From: Cyclobacteriaceae bacterium
Lineage (GTDB): Bacteria; Bacteroidota; Bacteroidia; Cytophagales; Cyclobacteriaceae
Reading direction: 5' to 3'
Length of the DNA stretch: 64,000 nucleotides
Assembly: GCA_019638275.1 (NCBI GenBank)
Contig: JAHBUC010000002.1
Coordinates: forward strand, 620,001-684,000
This document shows, piece after piece, positions 26,443 through 35,753 of the stretch. The notes under the pieces are model-generated. The model worked only from the letters and a program-made list of their open reading frames with translations, did no database searches and was not told the DNA's origin. The translations under genes and the position numbers were made by a program. How positions within the stretch are numbered: position 1 is the first letter of the stretch; every line of letters begins with the position of its first letter.

Positions 26443-26443
26443 G
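26411..26443 (+). terminator. Strong intrinsic terminator
   Basis: AATGCGTAGCAC (26411-26422), GGAA loop, GTGCTGCGCATT (26427-26438) then TTTTG. Twelve pairs with a single U-G wobble. Confidence 0.8.
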
Positions 26444-26472
26444 TTTAAGTAGGCAAATTCAATATTTGACAT

Positions 26473-26508
26473 CTTTGCGTTTGACTTGCGCCTTGGCGAC
26501 TTTGCGTG
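26473..26508. repeat. CTTTGCG-type dispersed repeat in a leader region
   Basis: CTTTGCGT-TTGA-CTTGCGCCTTGGCGA-CTTTGCGTG, three or four degenerate units, located 30 nt before the exported RidA start. Same theme as 2889-2905 and 16912-16972. Confidence 0.5.
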
Positions 26509-26537
26509 AATTTGCTTAACATCACTATTTGCTCATT

Positions 26538-26972
26538 ATGAAACAAGCCATCTTAATTAATTGTCTGTTACTCACCACGATTCTTCAGAGTAATGCGCAA
26601 CCCATCGAAAAAGAATACATCAATCCGGGCCCTGGTTATACACAGGTGGTTACAGCAACCGCTAACGGAGCAAAAACCATTTATGTTTCCGGTCAGGTGG
26701 GCGAGGGCAAAAACTTGGAAGAGCAAACGCGCTCAGCTTTATTGAATGTGAAGAAACAACTGGAGCAGGCCGGTGCATCCTTTACCGATGTGGTGAAGAT
26801 GAACTGGTACATTGTCAAGTATGAAGAAAAAGACCTGGATGTCTTTCGGGGAGTACGCAAGGAAATTATGGGCGAAACAAACATGCCGGCCAGTACCTTG
26901 GTTGGGGTTTACTCATTATTCAGAAAGGAATATTTGATTGAGATTGAAGCGATAGCGGTAGTGAAAAAATAA
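26538..26972 (+). CDS. Exported RidA-like protein lacking the catalytic Arg
   Basis: 144 residues: signal peptide (1-19, LQSNAQ) and one RidA domain (VVTATANGAKTIYVSGQVG; LEQAGASFTDVVKMNWYIV; EYLIEIEAIAVV). The position of the deaminase Arg, normally in PARxxVGV, reads NMPASTLVGVYSL, so Arg is replaced by Ser and imine deaminase activity is doubtful. I chose ATG 26538 (MKQAILIN), as the upstream TTG at 26529 adds only three residues. Second exported RidA of the window (see 17633). Its stop is 2 nt from the convergent transglutaminase stop. Confidence 0.83.
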   Translation: MKQAILINCLLLTTILQSNAQPIEKEYINPGPGYTQVVTATANGAKTIYVSGQVGEGKNLEEQTRSALLNVKKQLEQAGASFTDVVKMNWYIVKYEEKDLDVFRGVRKEIMGETNMPASTLVGVYSLFRKEYLIEIEAIAVVKK

Positions 26973-26974
26973 GG

Positions 26975-27985
26975 TTACCTGATCTGAACGTTGTATGTGA
27001 TGACATATAGACTATTGAATAGTATGTGAACATCATAATTTCCTTTTTTAGTAAAGGTGTGACTAAAGCCCGATAGTTCATCGTTTACATGTTGAATCGT
27101 AGGTGAAATCGAACGAGGCCCGGTCGATTGGACTATGATAAGTTCAATCTTATTAACAGAAATATGCTGCGGTGATGTAAAGTGGAATTCAACCGGCTTT
27201 TGTCTTTCCGCAACAATTGTAAAAATTTCCGGAGTAATGGTTGTGATCCGGTAGGGAAAGATAGGATTGTAAATCAGGGGACGAGTCAGGAACTGTTGAA
27301 GCGTAGGAGGATTTTCCATGAGTGTCCATGTGGTGTCGAGTGGGTAATGATTTCGGATAAACAGGTCGGGGTCTAAAAGAAAATAGATGTCGTTATAGTG
27401 AGGAATAAAAATTTTCTTCTCGGTATCAACCGCACCACTTGACCATGTTGCATCGCATAGATATCGCTTGCCATTGAGGGTAACGCCATTCCAGGAATGA
27501 TTGACCAACCCGCTACCTCCAATATTCGCTTGGGCTGTCCTTCCATACCCATCTACTATTTCGCAGTCAATTCCAGCATAGTTTGCCAGCTTTTTTATCA
27601 GTAAGGCATATCCTGTACACACCGTACGCTTCTTTTCAATGAGGTTTTTAAAGACCATCTCATGGAGCTTGGCATTCCAGTTAGCCAACGCTTCTTGATT
27701 TTTTAGTTTTTTTCGCTTTTGTTGATTTCGAGTAAATAGATGGTAGTCATTTTCAATGTTAAGACAAACCCAGGTGTAGATTGCTCTGAATTTCTCAACA
27801 TCGGTTGAAAATGGATTAGTAAGAGAATCGGCCAAACTTTTCAAGTTTGAAAGTGGGCGCCCTGCATGTACTCGGGCAACGCTATCCGCTTTTGAAAAAT
27901 CAACTCCGATAAAGTCTTCTGTCTGTGCCTTTAATTGGTCAAAAGAAAAAAGTAAAAAAAGACCGATGATAGCGAAGAACCTCAC
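26975..27985 (-). CDS. Exported transglutaminase-domain protein
   Basis: 336 residues with signal peptide (1-20, DQLKAQ). A transglutaminase core in about residues 65-185 has the full triad: Cys123 (RTVCTGYALL), His163 (VNHSWNGV) and Asp178 (LCDATWSSG), with YTWVCLNIEND upstream as in kyphoscoliosis-peptidase-like proteins. A C-terminal beta domain follows. Probably a periplasmic protease or cross-linking enzyme of unknown substrate. It is the second gene after a carboxypeptidase-regulatory protein, 14 nt apart. Confidence 0.83.
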   Translation of the reverse strand: MRFFAIIGLFLLFSFDQLKAQTEDFIGVDFSKADSVARVHAGRPLSNLKSLADSLTNPFSTDVEKFRAIYTWVCLNIENDYHLFTRNQQKRKKLKNQEALANWNAKLHEMVFKNLIEKKRTVCTGYALLIKKLANYAGIDCEIVDGYGRTAQANIGGSGLVNHSWNGVTLNGKRYLCDATWSSGAVDTEKKIFIPHYNDIYFLLDPDLFIRNHYPLDTTWTLMENPPTLQQFLTRPLIYNPIFPYRITTITPEIFTIVAERQKPVEFHFTSPQHISVNKIELIIVQSTGPRSISPTIQHVNDELSGFSHTFTKKGNYDVHILFNSLYVITYNVQIR

Positions 27986-27999
27986 AGCTGGAACAGAAT

Positions 28000-28716
28000 T
28001 TAAAAAATTGACTTTATTCTTAGCAATAATCGCTGAAGCCCAGATGACTGAGATGAGTATACTTCTGAGATCGACACTTCGCCCATAATATCAAGTGTCA
28101 TTTTCATCCGAATTTCGACAACACTGTTTTCATCTTTGCGGATTTTAAGCTCTTTGGATTGAAAGCCTATAAAGCTAAACACGAGTACATCCCCCTCATT
28201 AAGCTTTTGCGGAAATTCAAATTTGCCTTCTGCATCAGTGCTGGTTCCTATTCCTGAACCCATCAATACAACATTGACGCCAGGGAGCGGATCACCAAAT
28301 TCATCTACAACGATTCCTTTAATCTTGTAATCGTTGTCGCCAGGCAATACATGAGCTGTGGTGGACTCATCAAGAGCCATTGTCTGGTGCTTTTGCTGTG
28401 AGGGTACACTCAAGGCAGGTTTAGCCGACAGCAACATGAATATACTCAGGAATCCTGCTTTAAGTAAAGTAAAACTAGGGTGGATTTTTAGAGTAGGTTG
28501 CAAAGTGTAAATCTTTAATTGATCCGCTCTTAACCGACCACAGATTTTTGTTGAATTGGTTTGAAGTAGATTTAAAACGGCATCATCATCTAATTTTGTA
28601 AAATCGATCACGTACTTATTGCATGATTTACAAAGTCCACCTTGATCATTGTGCTGAAAATTTTCCCACAACTCACTACAGGGCTTGGGTACTGAAACTT
28701 GTAAAGCAGTTTTCAC
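28000..28716 (-). CDS. Carboxypeptidase-regulatory-like protein with N-terminal Cys module
   Basis: 238 residues. The N-terminus has a CSELWENFQ...GLCKSCNKYVIDFTKL pattern (Cys at about 13, 29, 32) that I recall from Bacteroidota proteins of unknown role; a single transmembrane helix follows (about 82-100); the rest is a CarboxypepD_reg-like domain (about 130-210; KIKGIVVDEFGDPLPGVNVV, GTSTDAEGKFEF). So the Cys module should be cytoplasmic and the Ig-like domain periplasmic, much like a membrane-anchored relative of TonB-receptor N-terminal domains. Likely cotranscribed with the transglutaminase gene downstream. Confidence 0.75.
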   Translation of the reverse strand: MKTALQVSVPKPCSELWENFQHNDQGGLCKSCNKYVIDFTKLDDDAVLNLLQTNSTKICGRLRADQLKIYTLQPTLKIHPSFTLLKAGFLSIFMLLSAKPALSVPSQQKHQTMALDESTTAHVLPGDNDYKIKGIVVDEFGDPLPGVNVVLMGSGIGTSTDAEGKFEFPQKLNEGDVLVFSFIGFQSKELKIRKDENSVVEIRMKMTLDIMGEVSISEVYSSQSSGLQRLLLRIKSIF

Positions 28717-28844
28717 GAATTGGCCGGTTAAATGGTAAACATCTTAATTTGGACATTTTCACAGAAAAATGCAAGTATTTGCTGTGCTGGTAAAGCACAC
28801 TAATTTTTTCTTTCGCCTTTAATTCACCGTCCTTATTTTTACCC

Positions 28845-31800
28845 ATGCCTTTTTTCTCCCGTTTTCTATCAGCAACCTTGTTGTTGATTTCTAGTTTCAC
28901 TCTCGCCCAGGAAAAATCAAACTACAAACTCGAAGTTTCATCGGGATACGATGGGAAGGATGAAATCATTCAACTGGTTGCGCAGCCTATTCGCCTGAAC
29001 TTTAAGGTGCAGGCAGATCCCTATCAATTCAATGCCACCATCCCAGGCAAACTGAAAATCATCGCCTCAACCGACTCAATACCGGATGTAAAAGATCACA
29101 TCGTTCTTGATTCAGCATGCACACTTCCTGATTTCAGCTATACGGAAACCCCTGTTCGGCATAACCTGAAACCTGGAACCTATTACCTGTTTATATCCTA
29201 TGAAGCCAACGACCAGAATCTATGGCTCAAAAAGAGCAACACAGTTTTTAAAAAACTTCACCTGTTGGATGTTACCATCAACGTAACAGAGGCGTGGCTT
29301 GCAGATTTTAAAACCTCTGAGTTTAATGATGAAAAATCGGTTCACATCGAAATTGACCTGAACCTGAGTTGCTGTGCCCATGCACTGGGAAAATTCAACA
29401 GCCAGTGGGAAGTGGGGTTAGCAAAAGAGCAAAACGGAAGCGTTGAGACTATTCAAACATTTTATCCACGGGATTCACTTTTAACAGCCTCAAATAAATT
29501 TGTGTTGGAGGAATCTGTTTATACCGATCTGCACTTCTCAGGTTTCAGGTTTATGGTGGTGCGGATGACATCGGCTTACTTCTCAGAAGGTTACAGAACC
29601 ATTCCGGATCAGACTTTTACTGTTCCGCTTACGGTAATTCGCGATGCGAAAAGCCTGAATGCCATGCGCAGAAAGCAATATCCCTTTCTCACCTATGGCG
29701 AATTCGACCCGACGGATAAGCAATTGGGAGAGTTGAATGTTGAAGGCCTATACAGTGAGGCAGAGAAATTTTACAAGCTGACAACGTCAGTGCTTAAAGC
29801 AATTCAGCACAAGCAAGCGGATGTTGCACTTCAATACACTGACTCAGCATTTGCATTGGCAGGAAGTCAGAAGGCCAGCACCCTGTTGTTTGTGGCTCCT
29901 GGTATTGTCTCTAATCTGTATTCGGGTATAATGCGCTGGGCTGATGTTTACAAGGTCCCCATTGATCGCGAAGGCATCAACTTTCGCTTGAGCGAAGCCA
30001 TGAAAATGGAAGACCTGATAGAAAGGGGGTATAAGCAACTCACCAAAAAAATTCTTCCGGATAGTTTGTGGCTTAGGAACGAAATGGAGAAAGGAGGATT
30101 TTATGATGCACACGATTTGTTTCAGCATGAAAACATTACCAACCTGCCTGTAGTTTGGGTGGAGCATACCGTACCGGCATTGGAGCATTTTATCCGGGTG
30201 GTTGACTTTGAATCAGCCGATAATATTGTCACACGTGCCGGCAAGCATGTTAAGTTGGTAAAGCCATTATGGAATCTGCTTGCTGCCGACACGTCCATAC
30301 AAAAGCATTTTGCTTGCCTCGGAAGTTCATTGAGTGAACACAATGATATGCTGGCGTTCTGCCAGGCGCGATTACACTATTATGCGCAATCGGGTTTGTA
30401 TGCTGAAGGAGAAGAGGCTGTTGCTGAAACGTCAAAGGCTTATGCTTGTGGCTACCAATTTGCTCCGATTGATTTCTGGAAAGCAGCCGGAAACTTTTAT
30501 GAAGCAATGGGGACTTTTACAAAAGCAGACTCGCTGTATAGATTATGTGATGCGTTTCTGAAAGAAGAACGGGAGAAAAAAAGGAGAGATGAAGCCATAA
30601 GCGTGGTGCATGAAAGCAATGCGGCTATGCTAAAGTCAAAACTAGAAGGTAATAAGGAAGCCAGGCATGCCGAAGCCATAATGAAGGCACTTGAAAGTGT
30701 AAGCAAGAAAAACGTTATGGTTTATCTGGATTTGGCGAGCAATAGGGAGGTAGCGCAAAAGCTGGGATTTTTAGGAAGTGACATTTACGTAAATCTGTAT
30801 TGGAATCAATTCAAGCAACTGGAAGAACAGCGTCAGCATTTTGTGGCCAATGAGTGGTTAAAAGATTTGGCCTTTTTATTGGGCCGCGATGGAAAATATG
30901 ATGAATCCTTAACCCTGTATCATAATGCATTTATAATCGAGAACCTGAAGGCAACGGCATTCCGGTTGGGATTTTCGGAGGAGGCACAACTTTTCTACTC
31001 TCAAAAAATGCAAGATGATTTCAGTCGCTATTTGAATGTAGCCCTGGCCTATCAGCAAAGCGGACAAACCGAAAGGTTGGAAGAGGTTTTACAAAACTGC
31101 TATCAGCAAGTCTTGTTTAATCATGCGTTTATCCTGCGTGGAAATTTTCGGTTGCTGTACGATGTGTATCGTTCGGAAAATACGCGTGTACACGAACTGA
31201 ATGCAAAATGGCAATTGTTGCGGGAGTATTTGAATAAGCTATACGTTGCACGCGAAACAGACAAAAATGGAATGGCCTTGTTGAAGGCTGAAATTTTGAA
31301 GACAGAGAAGGAGTTGATTCGCTTGTCGCGCGATACGTCCAGTATGGCATTAGACTATATTACTCCGGTTGATTCAATCCGTAAAAAACTGAAAGCCGAT
31401 GAGGCGGCAATCGAAATTATCCGCTATAAAGAAAATGGTTCTGCTTATTATGGCAGTAAGGTGCGTTATGCGGCATTAGTGGTAACACCTTCATCCACGA
31501 AGGTAATCGCATTCCCAACAGCCGGGCAACTAATGGAGGGCCGTCAATACAAGTTGTATCGGAATTCGATTCTATATAAACTGGCAGATGTTTCTTCTTA
31601 CGCTGTGTACTGGGCTCCTGTAAAGGAGGCGTTGAATAATGTGCGAAAAATTTATTGGGCGCCCGATGGTGTTTTTCACCTGATTAACATAAACACATTA
31701 TTTAACCCGGAAACACAACGCTATGCAGTAGAGGAAATGGAGATTGAAACGATTCCTACCATTGCACATTTATCATCCCATCAACCCTTAAACATCAAGT

Positions 31801-32519
31801 CTGCAACGCTGTTGGGTAACCCGGTTTACGGCCCCGCCTCAACACCTGCAGCTGACACCACTCGTTCTTCCCGTGAATTTTTTACGGAGCAGCCCATTAC
31901 CCGGTTGCCGGGCACCCAAAAGGAAACTGAAACTATTGCTGCTTTGCTGAAGCAAAAAAATGTTAGTGTTACCGTACTCACCGATGCGCGCGCTACCAAA
32001 CAAGCTTTGTTTGAAAAGAACCAGGTGGACGTGCTTCACCTGGCAACACACGGTTTCTGGATAGACCAACCGGCTTCCGGTTCTTCGTATCGTAGTGTTT
32101 ATGAAACCTTATCCGGTTCAGGATTAGTATTGGCCCATGCGCAGGAGCGTAACGGAGCTGATAAATTCAAATTGATTCCTTCAGGTATTGTTACGGCAGC
32201 CGAGATACAAGACATGAATTTATTCCGTACCAGACTTGTGGTGCTCTCTGCTTGCGAAACAGGGTTGGGTGAAGTGGTGCCTGGTGAAGGGTTATATGGA
32301 TTAAAACGCTCACTTCAGCGGGCTGGAGTTGAACATATCGTTACCTCGTTATGGAAAGTAGATGATGAAGCGACCATGCGTTTCATGACAGCTTTTTATG
32401 AATCGTTGGTGTTAACCGGTCAGGTCAGCGAGTCGTTTCTGCGTGCAATGGTTTCGTTGAAACAGGTTTATCCGGAGCCTTATTATTGGGGAGCTTTTGT
32501 TTTGACGAGTGGCAGGTAG
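28845..32519 (+). CDS. Exported TPR-CHAT protein (caspase-like fold)
   Basis: 1224 residues. Signal peptide (about 1-21, FTLAQ), an N-terminal beta-rich region (about 30-265), a long helical TPR-like region (about 300-835), and a CHAT domain (about 860-1224). The CHAT catalytic pair is present: His1069 in HLATHGFW and Cys1137 in LSACETGLGEV, followed by GLYGLKRSLQRAG and SLWKVDDEAT. CHAT is a caspase/separase-like peptidase fold. Most CHAT proteins are cytoplasmic; a clean signal peptide here points to the periplasm or outside. Substrate unknown. It is divergent from the regulatory-domain gene at 28716. Confidence 0.88.
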   Translation: MPFFSRFLSATLLLISSFTLAQEKSNYKLEVSSGYDGKDEIIQLVAQPIRLNFKVQADPYQFNATIPGKLKIIASTDSIPDVKDHIVLDSACTLPDFSYTETPVRHNLKPGTYYLFISYEANDQNLWLKKSNTVFKKLHLLDVTINVTEAWLADFKTSEFNDEKSVHIEIDLNLSCCAHALGKFNSQWEVGLAKEQNGSVETIQTFYPRDSLLTASNKFVLEESVYTDLHFSGFRFMVVRMTSAYFSEGYRTIPDQTFTVPLTVIRDAKSLNAMRRKQYPFLTYGEFDPTDKQLGELNVEGLYSEAEKFYKLTTSVLKAIQHKQADVALQYTDSAFALAGSQKASTLLFVAPGIVSNLYSGIMRWADVYKVPIDREGINFRLSEAMKMEDLIERGYKQLTKKILPDSLWLRNEMEKGGFYDAHDLFQHENITNLPVVWVEHTVPALEHFIRVVDFESADNIVTRAGKHVKLVKPLWNLLAADTSIQKHFACLGSSLSEHNDMLAFCQARLHYYAQSGLYAEGEEAVAETSKAYACGYQFAPIDFWKAAGNFYEAMGTFTKADSLYRLCDAFLKEEREKKRRDEAISVVHESNAAMLKSKLEGNKEARHAEAIMKALESVSKKNVMVYLDLASNREVAQKLGFLGSDIYVNLYWNQFKQLEEQRQHFVANEWLKDLAFLLGRDGKYDESLTLYHNAFIIENLKATAFRLGFSEEAQLFYSQKMQDDFSRYLNVALAYQQSGQTERLEEVLQNCYQQVLFNHAFILRGNFRLLYDVYRSENTRVHELNAKWQLLREYLNKLYVARETDKNGMALLKAEILKTEKELIRLSRDTSSMALDYITPVDSIRKKLKADEAAIEIIRYKENGSAYYGSKVRYAALVVTPSSTKVIAFPTAGQLMEGRQYKLYRNSILYKLADVSSYAVYWAPVKEALNNVRKIYWAPDGVFHLININTLFNPETQRYAVEEMEIETIPTIAHLSSHQPLNIKSATLLGNPVYGPASTPAADTTRSSREFFTEQPITRLPGTQKETETIAALLKQKNVSVTVLTDARATKQALFEKNQVDVLHLATHGFWIDQPASGSSYRSVYETLSGSGLVLAHAQERNGADKFKLIPSGIVTAAEIQDMNLFRTRLVVLSACETGLGEVVPGEGLYGLKRSLQRAGVEHIVTSLWKVDDEATMRFMTAFYESLVLTGQVSESFLRAMVSLKQVYPEPYYWGAFVLTSGR

Positions 32520-32576
32520 CCTACTGATTTCGCTTGAATTTTTGGTTACATTCGCATTACCTGTAAACACCTGCCT

Positions 32577-33218
32577 ATGATTGAACTTGAAGGCGACTTG
32601 GGCGCTGAGCCGCGTCCACGCAATACTGAGATGCGTATTGCTTATTTCATTGCCTTTTTTGCCGCTGCACTTTCTTTCATTGACATTGGTGCAAATAATT
32701 TCCGCGATCGGGAGATAGTTAGCGTGAACAAAAAAATGACAGAGTATTCCTTGTATCACAGTAAGGTTTTAAAGGAAACATTGCTGCAAGGTGAACGCGA
32801 TTTACTTGAAGACCTGGTTCGGGCGGGCGCCATTATTCCGCAAGACACCTCCATTATTCACGACCGGCTCAGAAAGTTTGACACGGAACTGGAGTTGATC
32901 AGAGCGCAACAAGCTGAGTTGATGAATGGCTCAGTTCCGGATGAAGCTTCCCGATGGACCATGCCCGACATCAATAATCAGTTGGGTAAAATAAAAGGCT
33001 TACGAAAATGGGAATTTGAAGTAGCTGTGCTGGATGTGGCTGGTGATAAATTCGATCTTGCTTGTTTATTGCTTGAACTTAGCTTGGTAATGGGCGCCAT
33101 GGGTTTTATTGTACGCTTTCCCCAAGGCCGTAATTTATTTCGCTGGCTCATGATTGGCTTTGGCGCAATAGGTATTGGCTTTGGCTTGCTCGGGTATTAT
33201 CATGCCATGAGTTTATGA
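32577..33218 (+). CDS. DUF4337-like membrane protein
   Basis: 213 residues. One helix near the N-terminus (about 20-40, IAYFIAFFAAALSFIDIGA), a long helical charged region with coiled-coil character (about 50-140), and two helices at the C-terminus (about 160-180 and 188-210). This layout fits the DUF4337 family of unknown function. It follows the CHAT gene by 57 nt on the same strand, so cotranscription is possible. Confidence 0.65.
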   Translation: MIELEGDLGAEPRPRNTEMRIAYFIAFFAAALSFIDIGANNFRDREIVSVNKKMTEYSLYHSKVLKETLLQGERDLLEDLVRAGAIIPQDTSIIHDRLRKFDTELELIRAQQAELMNGSVPDEASRWTMPDINNQLGKIKGLRKWEFEVAVLDVAGDKFDLACLLLELSLVMGAMGFIVRFPQGRNLFRWLMIGFGAIGIGFGLLGYYHAMSL

Positions 33219-33361
33219 ACGACTGCTAACTTTTGTGCTTTTAAATCTTTTCAAAGTTGACGGCCAAAATACAAGACGGTTTATCGAATAAATGACTCGA
33301 AGGGCATCCTCTTTTTAATTGAAAATTCTACTTTTGGGTATCAACAAACTTTATTGCCCCC

Positions 33362-35299
33362 ATGAAGTATTGGTTTGGTGTACTGCTCAGCTTAACGGCA
33401 TTCTCATCACATGCCCAACATGAACTGTTGTCGTCTGCGCTTCAGGATTTTGCTTACGGTAGATTTTACAAGCATGAACCGGTTGCTATAGTCTGGAACA
33501 TGGAGGGGGTTCTTCAAGCTGACTTGAATGATGGAATTAACTATTTGCTTGAGGATAGACCAGATTTGGCAGAAGCAAGTCTCACTACGGTCTTGAAAAA
33601 GGACTCACTTCTCTGGCAGGCATATTACTACAGGGCTGCAGCTCGTGTTAAACTGAATGATCACTATGATGCGCTTTTTGATCTTAATCGCACAGTCAAA
33701 TTAAATCCAGATCTATACGAAGGTTATATCGAACAAGCTAAAGTGCTTTTTTTGATTGGACAGCTTTCGGAAAGTGAGCGGGCCATTAAAAAAGCTATAC
33801 AGATAGATAAGAAAAGACCAGTTGCCTACTATCTAAGAGGTGATATTGCATTGGTGCAAAACCAACCTATTCTGGCATCAAAAAGTTTTCGAAACTGTCT
33901 TGCTGTCGACAGTCTTTTTCATGAGGCCAGGGTTAAGCTCGCCTTGATGGATTTCCTTTCATCAAAAGATGAGACCAAAGCCATCAATCACCTCAGTCAG
34001 GTCCTGGCATATGATTCAATGCAACCAAGCGCCTTATTATTCAGAAGTATTTTTTCATCCCAAAGAAACCAAATGCAAAGCGTTCAGGATTTGAGCAATC
34101 TTATTCGTGTGAGTCCGGGTGATATGATGGCACGCTTTCTTCGAGGCGAGCTCTTAGCCCAGTTGCAGGAGTATGATCGGGCATTCTCGGATTTCAGACA
34201 TGTCATTCAGTCAACAGCAGCCGATGACAACTATTATCAAGGCAAGCAGACCTGGATAGACAAGAAGATTGATTTACAAAATGTAGGAGCCTATGTGATT
34301 AGAAGGGTATACGGATTGCCAGATGAGGACGCAACAAAACTACGGAGAGCATATTGTCAAATTATCTTAAGAGAGTTTGATAAAAGTATCTCTGCAATTG
34401 ATGAAACTAGCAATCCTCAGAATGAGCCATTGGCTGTTTATCTCAAAGCAGTAGCGCATGAGCATAAGGGTGAACATGTTAAAGCGCTGCAACTTTATGA
34501 TCGGGCAATCTCGCTTGACGATGAAATTTTTGACGCATATAAAAAGCGAGGCATTTACAGGCAAGAAATGAAGGAATGGGAAGGATCAATTAAAGACTTT
34601 AATGCCGTGCTGCGACTTGACCCAGAGACATTCTTCACATACCGCCTCAGGGGTGTTTCGTATTACTACGTAAGCCAGTTTAAAGAAGCTATTTCCGATT
34701 ATAATACCTATTTGAAGTATGACAGTACTAATAAGGAGATAATCGGCTACAGGGGTGTCGCCTATTTGCAAGACGGCCAACGATTGAATGCTTATGTTGA
34801 CTTTGCCCGGTCAAATAACAAAAATGGTTTTGACCTTAAGGATATGATTTACCTGACGGACTCGGTTATGGCTATCGGGGATACTGTCACTGCGCTCAAT
34901 GCTTTGAATCATTTCACAACTGCTGCACCTTACTTTACTGAGGCCTTTGTAAAGAAATTCAAGATATACCTGGCAATGAATGAATGGGAAATAATACGGA
35001 ATGAAATCGGAATAGCTGTACGCAACAGCAGAATTGATGCGCCAAATGATCAGTATGCATTTTTGCTAACAATCCAGGCTATGGTGTATGCAAAAAATCG
35101 ACATGAACTTGACGCCATCAAGATTTTCACTGAGGCCATCAAACTCGATAAGCGCAATGCACTGGCTTATCTGGAACGTGGAAAGTTATGGTTATCGCAG
35201 GGCAAAGTTTCTAAAGCTAAAATTGATATTCAACAGGCCTCCATGCTCGGCAATAAGCAGGCTGATGATATTCTTTCTTCCGGATTGGACCGAAAATAA
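33362..35299 (+). CDS. Exported tetratricopeptide-repeat protein
   Basis: 645 residues with signal peptide (1-18, FSSHAQ) and at least a dozen TPR units across the rest (for example AYYYRAAARVKLNDHYDALF, AVAHEHKGEHVKALQLYDRA, AIKIFTEAIKLDKRNALAYL). TPR arrays bind proteins or peptides; no catalytic domain is visible. Possibly a periplasmic scaffold. 143 nt separate it from the DUF4337-like gene, and no terminator is obvious between them. After the stop a copy of the TACCATTTTTATAGTA dyad appears. Confidence 0.85.
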   Translation: MKYWFGVLLSLTAFSSHAQHELLSSALQDFAYGRFYKHEPVAIVWNMEGVLQADLNDGINYLLEDRPDLAEASLTTVLKKDSLLWQAYYYRAAARVKLNDHYDALFDLNRTVKLNPDLYEGYIEQAKVLFLIGQLSESERAIKKAIQIDKKRPVAYYLRGDIALVQNQPILASKSFRNCLAVDSLFHEARVKLALMDFLSSKDETKAINHLSQVLAYDSMQPSALLFRSIFSSQRNQMQSVQDLSNLIRVSPGDMMARFLRGELLAQLQEYDRAFSDFRHVIQSTAADDNYYQGKQTWIDKKIDLQNVGAYVIRRVYGLPDEDATKLRRAYCQIILREFDKSISAIDETSNPQNEPLAVYLKAVAHEHKGEHVKALQLYDRAISLDDEIFDAYKKRGIYRQEMKEWEGSIKDFNAVLRLDPETFFTYRLRGVSYYYVSQFKEAISDYNTYLKYDSTNKEIIGYRGVAYLQDGQRLNAYVDFARSNNKNGFDLKDMIYLTDSVMAIGDTVTALNALNHFTTAAPYFTEAFVKKFKIYLAMNEWEIIRNEIGIAVRNSRIDAPNDQYAFLLTIQAMVYAKNRHELDAIKIFTEAIKLDKRNALAYLERGKLWLSQGKVSKAKIDIQQASMLGNKQADDILSSGLDRK

Positions 35300-35344
35300 C
35301 CTGTATGGATGAGTATTGGATTGCAAACCCTTATGGTAAAAAAC

Positions 35345-35360
35345 TACCATTTTTATAGTA
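35345..35360. promoter_or_regulatory. TACCATTTTTATAGTA dyad, copy 2
   Basis: Exact 16-nt match to 25692-25707, again flanked by related pieces (GGTAAAAAACTACC before, AGAATTTTACTATT after). It lies between the TPR gene and the Sm-like small gene, about 180 nt before the latter. Confidence 0.4.
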
Positions 35361-35540
35361 GAATTTTACTATTCCAGATTTTCCAAAACCCCCAATCCAA
35401 TCAAAAAATGAGGTTTTTGATTTCCTCCATGATTAACCCTTAAAAGCGTAACAAAGCCATTTCCGATATTGGATAATGGCAGTAACGCCTTTGTTATGGG
35501 ATGGAATGTGTTGAATTTTTTTAGTCGGCAAGAAAGCAGC

Positions 35541-35753
35541 ATGCCTGAGACGCTGGCAGATCCAACCGTGTATTGCATTGAGACGAATCAACGCATTTAC
35601 TATGGACGCATTATTTTCCAGGATGACGTACAACTGAAACTGCAAACCGAAGACAATAAGCCGGTTAAGATTTTGAAGGGGAACATTAAGCGCGTGCAGG
35701 TTATGCGCACCATTACAGAAAAGGAAACACAAAGCAAATGGAAACAACATTAA
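35541..35753 (+). CDS. Small Sm/SH3-like barrel protein
   Basis: 70 residues from the ATG at 35541 (AGAAAG lies just upstream; the longer frame from 35469 adds poorly coding residues). The sequence VYCIETNQRIYYGRIIFQDD, then VQLKLQTEDNKPVKILKGNI, KRVQVM reads as five short strands in the order of an Sm/Hfq-type barrel: xxGxIxxxDxxxVxLxT then an I/V-K-x-xI-xxV strand. It could be an RNA-binding Hfq-like or an SH3-like fold; the family is not recognised. Its last 16 nt overlap the TerB-like gene. Confidence 0.6.
   Translation: MPETLADPTVYCIETNQRIYYGRIIFQDDVQLKLQTEDNKPVKILKGNIKRVQVMRTITEKETQSKWKQH

Noticed and set aside
28845..32519. CRISPR-associated CHAT (type III-E) or anti-phage module
   Set aside because: No cas genes or phage-defence partners nearby, and the protein has a signal peptide.
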